From assembly GCA_019424865.1 (NCBI GenBank), contig JAHYYS010000054.1, positions 1 through 18,003 on the forward strand: a stretch of 18,003 nt of DNA, given 5' to 3'. The position numbers and the translations under genes are program-made. Each line of letters opens with the position of its first letter. The stretch's first letter is position 1. Under the pieces are notes generated by a model that saw only the letters and a list, made by a program, of their open reading frames with translations, did no database searches and was not told where the DNA came from. Positions 7,041 to 14,247 of this stretch are shown here, in pieces. The stretch is from a bacterium (GTDB lineage: Bacteria; Bacillota; Clostridia; Oscillospirales; Oscillospiraceae).

Positions 7041-7886
7041 ATGGCATCAGCAAGGAAAAACCACAGACGCAGACGCGGCAGAAGCCGGCTGGGCTTTCTG
7101 TTCAAGCTGCTGTGCATCGGCGGGGTGGTGGTGGCTCTGACCATGGGGGCCACGGTTTTCTTCCGGGTGGAATCGGTGGTGGTAACGGGAAACAGCCGCT
7201 ACACCCAGGAGGAGGTGGTGGCCGCCACGGGAATCGAGCTGGGCGACAACCTGTTTCACATGAACAAATATGAAATCTACGATCAGGTGCGGCAGTCCCT
7301 GCCCTATATCGAGGATGTGAATATCCGCCGCAGCCTGCCCAACACCATTTTGATCACCGTGTCGGAGTGGAGCGCGGCGGCGCAGATTCTGCCCGCCTCA
7401 GGCGGCGGGACAACGTCCGCCGGGGAGGGGGAAGACCAGGAAGCGGGCGGGGAGCAGCAGGAGCAGTCCGCCGCGCAGGAGGCCTGGCTGATCAGCGTGG
7501 GCGGAAAGCTGCTGGAGCCCGCGCCGGCGGACAGCACGGCCATGGAGGTCTCCGGCCTGACCGCCCTGATGCCCCAGGCGGGAACCATGCTGGCGGTCCC
7601 GCAGGAAGAGCAGTTCAAGCTGGAGGCCCTGCTGGGGCTTCTGCCGGCCCTGGAGGAGCGGGGGATGCTCTCCGACGTGTCCTCCGTGGAGCTGGGGGAC
7701 ACCCAGATCCAGCTGCGTTATCTGGGCCGGTATAACGTGAAGATGCCCCTGAACGAGGATTTTTCCTATAATTTAGGCCTGCTCCAGACCGTGGTGGAGG
7801 ACAATACGGAAAAATATGGGGAGCAGTCTTCCGGCACAATGGATCTGACCCAGGAGCAGTATGACGTGGTATTTTCACCCGATTGA
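7041..7886 (+). CDS. ftsQ: Cell division protein DivIB/FtsQ
   Basis: Bitopic divisome protein. The 281 residues comprise a short very basic cytoplasmic tail (RKNHRRRRGR), one membrane helix at about 18-44, and an extracytoplasmic POTRA domain beginning VESVVVTGNSRYTQEEVVAATGI. The POTRA and beta domains are followed by the family's poorly conserved end. A low-complexity Gly/Glu/Gln stretch at about 117-147 interrupts the beta region and looks like a flexible insert. The start ATG 7041 follows GAGGCAGAGG, 28 bp after the murA stop, so co-translation with murA is likely. Family assignment rests on topology, the POTRA opening and position before ftsZ rather than a diagnostic active site. Confidence 0.88.
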   Translation: MASARKNHRRRRGRSRLGFLFKLLCIGGVVVALTMGATVFFRVESVVVTGNSRYTQEEVVAATGIELGDNLFHMNKYEIYDQVRQSLPYIEDVNIRRSLPNTILITVSEWSAAAQILPASGGGTTSAGEGEDQEAGGEQQEQSAAQEAWLISVGGKLLEPAPADSTAMEVSGLTALMPQAGTMLAVPQEEQFKLEALLGLLPALEERGMLSDVSSVELGDTQIQLRYLGRYNVKMPLNEDFSYNLGLLQTVVEDNTEKYGEQSSGTMDLTQEQYDVVFSPD

Positions 7887-7927
7887 GGGGAATTTGTGGA
7901 ATCTTTGGTCGGATGCAAGAATTTCTC

Positions 7928-7956
7928 TTGACCTGCCGGGAAAACAGCGCTACAAT
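7928..7956 (+). promoter_or_regulatory. Sigma-A promoter P1 for ftsZ
   Basis: TTGACC at 7928-7933, an exact 17-bp spacer, and TACAAT at 7951-7956. This is a near-consensus housekeeping promoter starting about 40 bp after the divIB stop, so ftsZ can be transcribed independently of the mur genes. Confidence 0.8.
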
Positions 7957-7967
7957 ATAACAAAATA

Positions 7968-7997
7968 TTGACTTTACAACGGAACTTCCCCCACAAT
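7968..7997 (+). promoter_or_regulatory. Possible second ftsZ promoter P2
   Basis: TTGACT at 7968-7973, an 18-bp spacer and CACAAT at 7992-7997. It is weaker than P1 because the first base of the -10 is off consensus. It overlaps the left arm of the leader stem-loop. Confidence 0.4.
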
Positions 7998-8019
7998 ACC
8001 TTGTTTTGGGGAAGGTTCC
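7981..8019 (+). promoter_or_regulatory. Stem-loop in the ftsZ leader
   Basis: GGAACTTCCCC (7981-7991) pairs with GGGGAAGGTTCC (8008-8019) with a single bulged base, giving an 11-bp stem and a 16-nt loop. It ends 11 bases before the AGGAGG Shine-Dalgarno (8030-8035) of ftsZ. There is no U tract, so it is not a terminator. mRNA stabilisation or control of ftsZ translation is possible but unproven. Confidence 0.6.
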
Positions 8020-8044
8020 ACTTTTACATAGGAGGAAGCGAGCA

Positions 8045-9175
8045 ATGGCCTTCGGATTGGATATGGGTCCTGACAGCGTGGTAAACATCAAGGTAATCGG
8101 CGTGGGCGGCGGCGGAAACAACGTGGTGAACCGCATGGTAAAAACGGGTACCAAGGGCGTGGATTTCATCGCCGTCAACACGGATAAGCAGGCGCTGGCG
8201 GTGTCCAGCGCGACGTTCAAGATTCAGATTGGCGAGAAGCTGACCAACGGGCAGGGGGCCGGCTCCGATCCGGAGGTGGGGCGCAAGTCCGCCGAGGAGA
8301 ACCGCACCCAGATCTCCAAGGCCCTGGAGGACGCGGACATGGTGTTCATCACCGCCGGCATGGGCGGCGGCACGGGCACCGGCGCGGCCCCCATTGTGGC
8401 CGACATTGCCAAGGAGCTGGGCGTCCTCACCGTGGGCGTGGTCACCAAGCCCTTCCGCTTTGAGGGCATGCGCCGCATGAAGCAGGCCGAGGGGGGCATT
8501 GCCGAGCTGCGCAACAAGGTGGACTCCCTGGTCATCATCCCCAACGAGCGGCTGAAGCTGGCCACCGACCAGAAGATCACCATGGTCAACGCCTTTGAGA
8601 TTGCCGACGACGTGCTGCAGCAGGCCGTCCAGTCCATCTCTGACCTGATTAAGAACACCGGCTTTATCAACCTGGACTTTGCCGACGTGTCCGCTGTCAT
8701 GAAGGACGCCGGTCGGGCCCACATGGGCGTGGGCCGGGCCGCCGGCAAGAACAAGGCGGAGGAGGCCGCCAAGATGGCCATCTCCAGCCCCCTGCTGGAG
8801 ACCTCCATCAACGGCGCCAAGGGCGTGCTGATCAATGTCACCGGCTCCATGGACATCGGTCTGGAGGAGGTGGAGACCGCCGCCAATCTGGTGCAGGAGG
8901 CCGCCCATCCCGACGCCAACATCATCTTCGGCGCCGCCTTTGACGAGACGCTGGAGGACGAGATCCGCGTGACGGTGATTGCCACCGGCTTTGAGGAGGC
9001 CCAGTCCGCCGCGGCGCCCGCCCGGGAGGCGGGCCGGACGGCCGCCGCTTCCGGCCGGAGCAGCGCTGCTTCGCCTGTCAGAGCGGAGGAGGCCCCCAAG
9101 GAGGAGGAAAAGACCTCTCCCGTCAGCGACGACGACTGGGATATTCTGACCAAGATTTTCAGCAGCCGCAAATAA
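8045..9175 (+). CDS. ftsZ: Cell division GTPase FtsZ
   Basis: Tubulin homologue that polymerises into the Z ring. The 376-residue product has the GTPase signature GGGTGTG at 107-113, the early VGGGGNNVVNRM nucleotide-binding loop, the VNTDKQAL segment and the T7-loop region INLDFADV. A variable Ala/Arg/Ser-rich linker follows the core, ending in a tail DDDWDILTKIFSSRK rather than the common D-I-P-x-F-L type. ATG 8045 follows AGGAGG with nine bases between. No ftsA precedes it, and the spoIIGA-sigE-sigG genes often found downstream in clostridial relatives are absent; a terminator follows at once. Confidence 0.98.
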   Translation: MAFGLDMGPDSVVNIKVIGVGGGGNNVVNRMVKTGTKGVDFIAVNTDKQALAVSSATFKIQIGEKLTNGQGAGSDPEVGRKSAEENRTQISKALEDADMVFITAGMGGGTGTGAAPIVADIAKELGVLTVGVVTKPFRFEGMRRMKQAEGGIAELRNKVDSLVIIPNERLKLATDQKITMVNAFEIADDVLQQAVQSISDLIKNTGFINLDFADVSAVMKDAGRAHMGVGRAAGKNKAEEAAKMAISSPLLETSINGAKGVLINVTGSMDIGLEEVETAANLVQEAAHPDANIIFGAAFDETLEDEIRVTVIATGFEEAQSAAAPAREAGRTAAASGRSSAASPVRAEEAPKEEEKTSPVSDDDWDILTKIFSSRK

Positions 9176-9183
9176 TGCAGATG

Positions 9184-9219
9184 AAAAACGCGGACCCCGG
9201 AGACGGGGTCCGCGTTTTT
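9184..9219. terminator. Bidirectional terminator between ftsZ and lrgB
   Basis: AAAAACGCGGACCCC (9184-9198) and GGGGTCCGCGTTTTT (9205-9219) form a perfect inverted repeat with a GAGA tetraloop if the inner G-C pair forms. There are five T on the + strand and five A at the other end, so it can serve both convergent transcripts. It closes the dcw cluster. Confidence 0.93.
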
Positions 9220-9258
9220 GGTATCGGAAGCGCAGCGTCAAGGCCTCTGCCGCCGTGT

Positions 9259-9942
9259 TCAGGGCAGGAACAGCACCAGGAACGAGGTGAGAATGCCGCA
9301 TACGCACAGGGAGATGGAACTCATAGCCCCCTGAAGCGGGCCGATCTCCATGGCCTTGGTGGTGCCCAGGGCATGGCTGCACGCGCCAATGGCCACGCCC
9401 TCGGCCACCGGGTTGGAGATGCGGAACCATTTGGCAAACAAGGGGGCAAAGACAGCGCCCACGATGCCGGCCAGAGCCACTGCCCCCGCCGCAATCCCCG
9501 GAATGCCGCCCCGGCTCTCCGCGATGCCCAGGGCGATGGCGGTGGTGACGCTTTTGGGCAGCAGGGAGGATGTAAGGATCCCCTCCAGCTGAAAGAGGCG
9601 GCACAGGGCCAGCACGCTGAGCAGACTGGCGATGCTTCCGGCCAGACAGCCCGCCAGGACAGGGACAAAGTAGTCCCGCAGCACCTGGCGCTGGTTATAG
9701 ATGTTCAGGGCCAGAACCGCCGTCACCGGCCCCAGCAGCAGTTTGATCATATCACTGCCGGCGCAGTAGTCCTCCAGCGGGATGCGGAAGACGGCCAGCA
9801 CCGCAATAATCAGCACGCCCGCGATGACCAGCGGATTGCACAGCACCCAGCGCGTCTTTTTTTGAAGCCACAGCCCGACACACCACGCGGCGGCGGAGAG
9901 GCTCAGGCCGAAGAAGGGGGAGGAGAGGACCGCGTCAATCAT
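9259..9942 (-). CDS. lrgB: LrgB/CidB-family membrane protein
   Basis: Polytopic membrane protein of 227 residues, the usual LrgB size, with conserved-looking stretches such as LPKSVTTAIALGIAES, the GIPGIAAGAVALAGIVGAV helix, and EGVAIGACSHALGTTKAMEIGPLQGAMSS near the C-terminus. In family members LrgAB/CidAB-type pairs are linked to murein hydrolase control and, in Bacillus subtilis, pyruvate uptake (PftAB). Which applies here cannot be told. The start ATG overlaps the end of lrgA by 8 bp and is preceded by GGAGGG inside lrgA, so the two are translationally coupled. It converges on ftsZ. Confidence 0.9.
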   Translation of the reverse strand: MIDAVLSSPFFGLSLSAAAWCVGLWLQKKTRWVLCNPLVIAGVLIIAVLAVFRIPLEDYCAGSDMIKLLLGPVTAVLALNIYNQRQVLRDYFVPVLAGCLAGSIASLLSVLALCRLFQLEGILTSSLLPKSVTTAIALGIAESRGGIPGIAAGAVALAGIVGAVFAPLFAKWFRISNPVAEGVAIGACSHALGTTKAMEIGPLQGAMSSISLCVCGILTSFLVLFLP

Positions 9943-10303
9943 GGGGCTTCCCTCCTTTCCGGCGGCGGAGCATAATCAGCTGTACCGTCCAGCCGGTTAC
10001 AAGATAGATCAGGGGCGTGGTCAGTCCTACGATAACCAGCAGGGGGAGGGCCTGGCTGAGCAGCAGCGCCCCGTGCTCCATGGTCTCCACAAAGGAGGGG
10101 ATAAAGAAAAAGGCCATGTTGGCAAGAAGGAAATTGGACACCGTCTGAATGTGGCGGGCCTTCAGCACGCCGGAGAGCAGCAGCGCCAAAAGCAGCAGCA
10201 GGCTGATGACGCTGGCGGGAAAGGGGAAGGGCAGCAGGGCGGAAATGCCCTCCGACACCAGACACAGGCCGAAAATAACGGCCAGCTGGGCCATTGCGTT
10301 CAA
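9935..10303 (-). CDS. lrgA: LrgA/CidA-family membrane protein
   Basis: Small holin-like membrane protein, about 122 residues with four hydrophobic helices and a basic C-terminal tail (RRRKGGK). Characteristic segments are FGLCLVSEGISALLPFPFPASVISLLLLLALL and the FFIPSFVETMEHG motif. I chose the TTG at 10303 because GAGGTG lies six bases before it; a GTG at 10312 overlaps that Shine-Dalgarno and an ATG at 10294 is too far from it. It is first in a two-gene operon with lrgB. No LytSR-type regulator gene is present in the window. Confidence 0.88.
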   Translation of the reverse strand: MNAMAQLAVIFGLCLVSEGISALLPFPFPASVISLLLLLALLLSGVLKARHIQTVSNFLLANMAFFFIPSFVETMEHGALLLSQALPLLVIVGLTTPLIYLVTGWTVQLIMLRRRKGGKPHD

Positions 10304-10383
10304 AGGAATCACCTCAGCGATAGAAGTTTAAAAAAAGTCGCGCACTAAGCCGAAACGGCGGGGATATCAGGTGCGGACAGGGT

Positions 10384-10412
10384 GAAGCGCCGCGGGTGTT
10401 CCGCGGCGCTTC
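10384..10412 (-). terminator. Strong stem-loop after lysA, no U tract
   Basis: GAAGCGCCGCGG (10384-10395) and CCGCGGCGCTTC (10401-10412) form a perfect 12-bp stem with a 5-nt loop. It lies 56 bp past the lysA stop and before lrgA, so it probably ends or protects the lysA transcript. The missing T run makes intrinsic termination uncertain. Its stem shares AGCGCCGC with the tandem-repeat hairpins and the spoIVB-brnQ hairpin. Confidence 0.55.
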
Positions 10413-10467
10413 GGCGCATAGCGGCAAGGGGGAAAACTGCCGAAAGAATTGGCTTGAGCAGTCTGCC

Positions 10468-11727
10468 TCAATCCCAGACAGCGGTGGCGAAATAGTCCTC
10501 CGGCGTTTCAGCCCGCCGGATCAGGCGGGTGGAGCCGTCCTGCCGAAGGAGGATCTCCGCCGAGCGCAGACGGCCGTTATACTGATAACCCATGGCGTGG
10601 CCGTGGGCGCCGGTGTCGTGGATGACCAGCAGGTCGCCGATGTCAATTTTGGGCAGCATCCGGTCCACGGCAAACTTGTCGTTGTTCTCGCACAGGGCGC
10701 CGGTGACATCGTATGTGTGGTCGCAGGGCTGGTCCTCCTTCCCCATCACCGTAATGTGGTGATAGGCCCCATACATGGCGGGGCGCATCAGATTGGAGGC
10801 GCAGGCGTCCACGCCGATATAGTCCTTGTAGGTATGCTTCTCGTGGAGCACCCGGGTGACCAGGCAGCCGTGGGGGGCCAGCATAAAGCGGCCCAGCTCG
10901 GTGCACAGGGCCACGTCCCCCATGCCGGCGGGGACCAGCACCTCCTCATAGGCCCGGCGCACCCCCTCGCCGATCACGGCGATGTCATTGGCCGGCTGCT
11001 CCGGACGGTAGGGCACCCCCACGCCGCCGGACAGGTTGATGAAGGTGATGTGACAGCCCGTCTCCTCCTTCAGCTCCACGGCCAGCTGGAAGAGAATTTT
11101 GGCCAGAGCGGGGTAGTAGTCGTTGGAGATGGTGTTGGAGGCCAGAAAGGCGTGAATGCCGAACTCCTCGGCCCCCAGCTCCTTCAGCCGGCGGAAGGCC
11201 TGGGCTATCTGGGTGCGGGTCATGCCGTATTTGGCGTCGCCGGGGTTGTCCATTACCTGGAAGCCCTCCTCGCTCTCGCCCAGGGTGAAGGTGCCGCCGG
11301 GATTATACCGGCAGGAGATCTTCTTTGGGATATAACCAATAGTATCCTTCAGAAAGTCGATATGGCTGATATCATCCAGGTTGATGGTGGCCCCCAGCTT
11401 GGCGGCCAGGGCAAATTCCTCGGCGGGGGTGTCGTTGGAGGAGAACATGATCTCGTCCCCGCGGAAGCCGCAGCGGTTGGACATCATCAGCTCACACAGG
11501 GAGGAGCAGTCCACGCCGCAGCCCTCCTCCTTCAGAATTTTCAGGATCTGGGGATTGGGGGTGGCCTTTACGGCAAAGAACTCCCGAAAGCCGGGATTCC
11601 AGGAGAAGGCCCGGTACAGGGCCCGGGCGTTTTCCCGGATGCCCTTCTCGTCGTAGAGATGAAAGGGAGTGGGGTAGTGCTGTACAATTTCCTGGAGCTG
11701 CTCCAGGCTGACAAACGGCTTTTTCAT
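10468..11727 (-). CDS. lysA: Diaminopimelate decarboxylase
   Basis: PLP-dependent enzyme of the alanine-racemase-like fold III, converting meso-DAP to L-lysine. The 419-residue product has the PLP Lys54 in FFAVKATPNP, the VDCSSLCEL strand, NLSGGVGVPYRPEQ and the TELGRFM phosphate/substrate region, and CENNDKF with the active-site Cys near 346. CENND replaces the CESGD of classical LysA. This variant, with IHDTGAHGHAMGYQYNG, is what I recall from Lachnospiraceae and Oscillospiraceae proteins annotated as DAP decarboxylase. ATG 11727 is preceded by AAGGAG at nine bases; the ATG at 11760 lacks one. It is monocistronic with its own promoter. It draws on the same DAP pool used by MurE. Confidence 0.92.
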   Translation of the reverse strand: MKKPFVSLEQLQEIVQHYPTPFHLYDEKGIRENARALYRAFSWNPGFREFFAVKATPNPQILKILKEEGCGVDCSSLCELMMSNRCGFRGDEIMFSSNDTPAEEFALAAKLGATINLDDISHIDFLKDTIGYIPKKISCRYNPGGTFTLGESEEGFQVMDNPGDAKYGMTRTQIAQAFRRLKELGAEEFGIHAFLASNTISNDYYPALAKILFQLAVELKEETGCHITFINLSGGVGVPYRPEQPANDIAVIGEGVRRAYEEVLVPAGMGDVALCTELGRFMLAPHGCLVTRVLHEKHTYKDYIGVDACASNLMRPAMYGAYHHITVMGKEDQPCDHTYDVTGALCENNDKFAVDRMLPKIDIGDLLVIHDTGAHGHAMGYQYNGRLRSAEILLRQDGSTRLIRRAETPEDYFATAVWD

Positions 11728-11793
11728 TGACAATCGCTCCTTACGCGTTCTCTTTCTCATGGGAGCCCTTGGGTCTCCGGGAAAAGCAGTACT

Positions 11794-11822
11794 AGTTTAT
11801 CCAGTTTTCCCCGGAAAGTCAA
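11794..11822 (-). promoter_or_regulatory. Sigma-A promoter of lysA
   Basis: On the minus strand TTGACT (11817-11822), a 17-bp spacer and TAAACT (11794-11799). The predicted leader of about 60 nt contains a small GGAG...CTCC-type hairpin but is far too short for a lysine riboswitch. Confidence 0.75.
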
Positions 11823-11912
11823 CCAAAAGAGACGGCTTCCCCCAAAGCCGGCAGCGCAGCGCCGGGGACTTTTCCTGAAAGGGTATTTTTTCCTGGGGAA
11901 TTTCGATTTTCC

Positions 11913-11941
11913 TTGCGCTTTTCTCCACGGTCTGCTACAAT
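11913..11941 (+). promoter_or_regulatory. Promoter of the uracil permease leader
   Basis: TTGCGC (11913-11918), a 17-bp spacer, and TACAAT (11936-11941) with an extended -10 TG at 11933-11934. The predicted start is near 11948, about 25 bases before the leader ORF and 150 before the permease start. It is divergent from the lysA promoter. Confidence 0.7.
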
Positions 11942-11972
11942 AAAACAAGCGTGAAGCAAAGGGGGAGCGTTC

Positions 11973-12050
11973 ATGGCCAGGCAGCAGTCCCATGTTCCTG
12001 CAGAAAAAGCCCCCCGCGCTCATTTTTTGTCCTGGACAATCACGGAATGA
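11973..12050 (+). CDS. Putative 25-residue attenuator leader peptide
   Basis: A small ORF with a strong Shine-Dalgarno: GGGGGAG (11961-11967) lies five bases before ATG 11973. It encodes 25 residues beginning MARQQSHVPAEK and ending HFLSWTITE. The run TTTTTT at 12023-12028 falls inside it, and its TGA stop (12048-12050) lies in the right arm of the terminator hairpin. A ribosome finishing this ORF would therefore block the hairpin. No run of one amino acid is present, so a simple amino-acid-starvation attenuator is unlikely. The arrangement is like the pyrBI leader of E. coli. Translation itself is inferred, not shown. Confidence 0.55.
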   Translation: MARQQSHVPAEKAPRAHFLSWTITE

Positions 12051-12062
12051 TTGTCTTTTTTT
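12035..12062 (+). terminator. Intrinsic terminator (attenuator) ahead of uracil permease
   Basis: GACAATCA (12035-12042), loop CGGAA, TGATTGTC (12048-12055), then seven T (12056-12062): a textbook rho-independent terminator 34 bp before the permease start codon and downstream of its promoter. A competing small hairpin TTGTC-CTG-GACAA (12027-12039) shares the left arm. Its position implies regulated read-through. Confidence 0.85.
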
Positions 12063-12096
12063 GTGTGCATCGGAATCAGAGAAGGGAGAAATGATC

Positions 12097-13473
12097 ATGA
12101 ATCCAAACCAAGGTATCTATGACGCCCGGCAGCTGGGGCGGCCCAAAATGTTTGTTTTGGGGGCCCAGCACATGTTCGCCATGTTCGGCGCCACGGTGCT
12201 GGTGCCCGCCCTCACCGGCCTGTCCGTCTCCGCCACGCTGCTCTTTGCCGGTCTGGGCACCCTGCTGTTTCACTTTCTGACCAAATGGAAGGTCCCGGCC
12301 TTCCTGGGGTCCTCCTTCGCTTTTATCGGCGGCTATCAGGCCATCGCCCCCATGATCACCAACGAGGATGGGAGCCTGTCCTCCAATACGCAGATGCTCC
12401 CCTATGCCTGCTTCGGCGTGGTGCTGGCGGGCCTTTTATACGTGGTGCTGGCCGCCCTGTTCAAGATTTTCGGCACCAAGGCGGTGATGCGCTACTTTCC
12501 CCCTATTGTCACCGGACCTATCATCATCTGTATCGGCCTGACCCTGTCCTCCACCGCCATTACCAACTGCCGCTCCAACTGGGCCATCGCCATTATCGCC
12601 ATTGCCATTGTGGTGGGGTGCAACATCTGGGGCAAGGGTATGGTAAAAATTATCCCGATCCTGCTGGGTGTGGTGGGCTCCTATGGTGTGGCTGCCATCT
12701 GTCAGGCTACCGGCATGGAGGTGATGGATCCGGCAAAGGTCCAGGCCCTGCTGGATGCCCCCTGGATCGGCCTGCCCTTCCGCTTTGAAGATACCTTGTT
12801 CGGACTGTTCAGCCGGCCCGGACTGGATTCCGGTATGCTGCTCACCTCGGCGGTAACCATCATGCCGCTGGCCCTGGCCACCATGGTGGAGCACATCGGC
12901 GGCATCTGCGCCATCTCCTCCACCTGCGAGCGCAACTATCTCCAGGACCCCGGCCTGCACCGCACTCTGCTGGGCGACGGACTGGCCACTTCCCTGGCCG
13001 CCCTCTTCGGGGCCCCGGCCAACACCACTTACGGCGAAAATACCGGTGTGCTGGCCCTGTCCCGGGTCTATGACCCCAAGGTCATCCGAATTGCAGCCGG
13101 GCTGGCCATTCTGCTGTCCTTCTCCCCCAAGTTTGCGGCCCTGGTGTCCGCCATGCCCACCGCCACCATGGGCGGTGTGTCCATGGTGCTCTACGGCATG
13201 ATTTCCGCCGTGGGCGTACGCAACGTGGTGGAAAACCAGGTGGACTTCACCAACAGCCGCAATGTGATCATCGCCGCCATCATCATGGTGCTGGCCATCG
13301 GCGTCAATTACTCCGGCGCGGTGACCTTCTCTCTGGGCACCATTGATGTGAGTCTGTCCGGCCTGGCGGTGGCCGCCATTGCGGGCATCGCGCTGAATGC
13401 GGTTCTGCCCGGCAAGGACTATGAATTCGGCCAGGATGAGCAGGGCGACACCTCGGTGAATTTCAAGGTATAA
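12097..13473 (+). CDS. uraA: Uracil permease, NCS2 (UraA/PyrP) family
   Basis: Membrane nucleobase transporter, 458 residues with about 14 segments of the UraA fold. Typical motifs are AQHMFAMFGATVLVP near 23-37, SSFAFIGGYQA, MVEHIGGICAISS with the substrate-site Glu, and GAPANTTYGENTGVLAL, where NTTYGENTG is characteristic of uracil rather than xanthine carriers. ATG 12097 is preferred over ATG 12091 because AAGGGAG (12082-12088) is only two bases from the latter. A longer in-frame opening at 11992 has no Shine-Dalgarno and would overlap the leader ORF. It is a single-gene unit under the leader attenuator. Substrate assignment is by family. Confidence 0.93.
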   Translation: MNPNQGIYDARQLGRPKMFVLGAQHMFAMFGATVLVPALTGLSVSATLLFAGLGTLLFHFLTKWKVPAFLGSSFAFIGGYQAIAPMITNEDGSLSSNTQMLPYACFGVVLAGLLYVVLAALFKIFGTKAVMRYFPPIVTGPIIICIGLTLSSTAITNCRSNWAIAIIAIAIVVGCNIWGKGMVKIIPILLGVVGSYGVAAICQATGMEVMDPAKVQALLDAPWIGLPFRFEDTLFGLFSRPGLDSGMLLTSAVTIMPLALATMVEHIGGICAISSTCERNYLQDPGLHRTLLGDGLATSLAALFGAPANTTYGENTGVLALSRVYDPKVIRIAAGLAILLSFSPKFAALVSAMPTATMGGVSMVLYGMISAVGVRNVVENQVDFTNSRNVIIAAIIMVLAIGVNYSGAVTFSLGTIDVSLSGLAVAAIAGIALNAVLPGKDYEFGQDEQGDTSVNFKV

Positions 13474-13546
13474 CGGTCTGGCCCGGAAAAATCTTAAAGG
13501 CTGATGGAGCAAAGCTAAAAATCCTATTAAATCCGACGGGGGATGC

Positions 13547-13575
13547 TTGCGCACAGCGGGAAAATAGGATAGAAT
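13547..13575 (+). promoter_or_regulatory. Promoter of the small helical protein gene
   Basis: TTGCGC (13547-13552), 17-bp spacer, TAGAAT (13570-13575). An 8-bp inverted repeat, ATCCTATT (13521-13528) and AATAGGAT (13563-13570), brackets the -35 and touches the -10, so it could be an operator. Confidence 0.6.
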
Positions 13576-13623
13576 AGGCCCATCAAAGGGGAAACCCGTA
13601 AGGAATAAGGAGGTTGTCAACCT

Positions 13624-14007
13624 ATGGCGAAGGAAATTTTAGACGTGCTGAAGGATAAAGCCGCGGATTTGGCCCAGGCAGGCGTCGCCCAGTCCAAGCG
13701 CCTGGCGGAGATTGCCAAGCTGAAGGTGTCCAACATGGCGGAAGAAGATGCCATTAAGAAGGCCTATATTGAGATTGGCAAGCTGTACTATGCAGAGAAG
13801 GGTACCGCGCCTGAGGGCGGATACGCCGCCGCCTGCGAGAAGATTACCGCTGCCCGCGCCGCCATTGAGACCAACAACGACCGCATTGCCCAGCTGAAGG
13901 CCACAGAGGATGACGAGCCGGCGGAGCCGGAGGTTCAGCCTGAGGCCGCCGCCCAGCCCCAGGAGCAGCCGGCGGACCAGGGACAGGAGAACCTGCCCCA
14001 GGACTGA
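13624..14007 (+). CDS. Small helical coiled-coil protein, unknown function
   Basis: 127 residues. Residues 1-100 are almost entirely charged and helical with heptad-like spacing (DVLKDKAADLAQAGVAQSKRLAEIAKL), then EEDAIKKAYIEIGKLYYAEKG and a second helix ending in IAQLKA. The last 30 residues are acidic, Pro/Glu/Gln-rich and probably disordered. No signal peptide or membrane segment is seen. The helical part resembles a group of short clostridial proteins that in other species end in a zinc ribbon; no Cys pair is present here. ATG 13624 follows AAGGAGG, and AGGTT/AACCT (13611-13623) could fold over that site. It has its own promoter and terminator, which supports a real, well-expressed gene. 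Confidence 0.85.
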   Translation: MAKEILDVLKDKAADLAQAGVAQSKRLAEIAKLKVSNMAEEDAIKKAYIEIGKLYYAEKGTAPEGGYAAACEKITAARAAIETNNDRIAQLKATEDDEPAEPEVQPEAAAQPQEQPADQGQENLPQD

Positions 14008-14033
14008 CGGACGGATACAGACCATATAGCAGC

Positions 14034-14058
14034 AAAGGAGGCCGAAAGGCCTCCTTTT
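14034..14058 (+). terminator. Intrinsic terminator after the helical protein gene
   Basis: AAAGGAGGCC (14034-14043), GAAA tetraloop, GGCCTCCTTTT (14048-14058): a perfect stem with a T run, 27 bases after the stop codon. Confidence 0.92.
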
Positions 14059-14191
14059 GATTTTCCCTGCGGGGCCTGCGCATAGGGCGGCCCGCGGCGG
14101 GCATACTGAGCGCGAAGATTGGTTTGCGGGGAGAAAACCGCTGGTACCGCCCGGCCCGAAGCGTGAAAATGCGGAAAAAGGGGCTCTGTAG

Positions 14192-14220
14192 TTGCCTGTC
14201 GGAGAAAAACATGCTACTAT
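14192..14220 (+). promoter_or_regulatory. Promoter of the Spx/ArsC-family gene
   Basis: TTGCCT (14192-14197), 17-bp spacer, TACTAT (14215-14220) with an extended -10 TG at 14212-14213. It lies 28 bp before the start codon. Confidence 0.7.
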
Positions 14221-14247
14221 GAAGAAAAAAAGGAGCGTGTATTATCT

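Noticed and set aside
11728..11793. Lysine riboswitch upstream of lysA
   Set aside because: The promoter leaves only about 60 nt of leader, too short for the aptamer, and no terminator is present in it.
11992..12096. Longer uracil permease start at ATG 11992
   Set aside because: No ribosome-binding site, overlaps the leader ORF and terminator, and adds a tail unlike the family; ATG 12097 has a well-spaced AAGGGAG.
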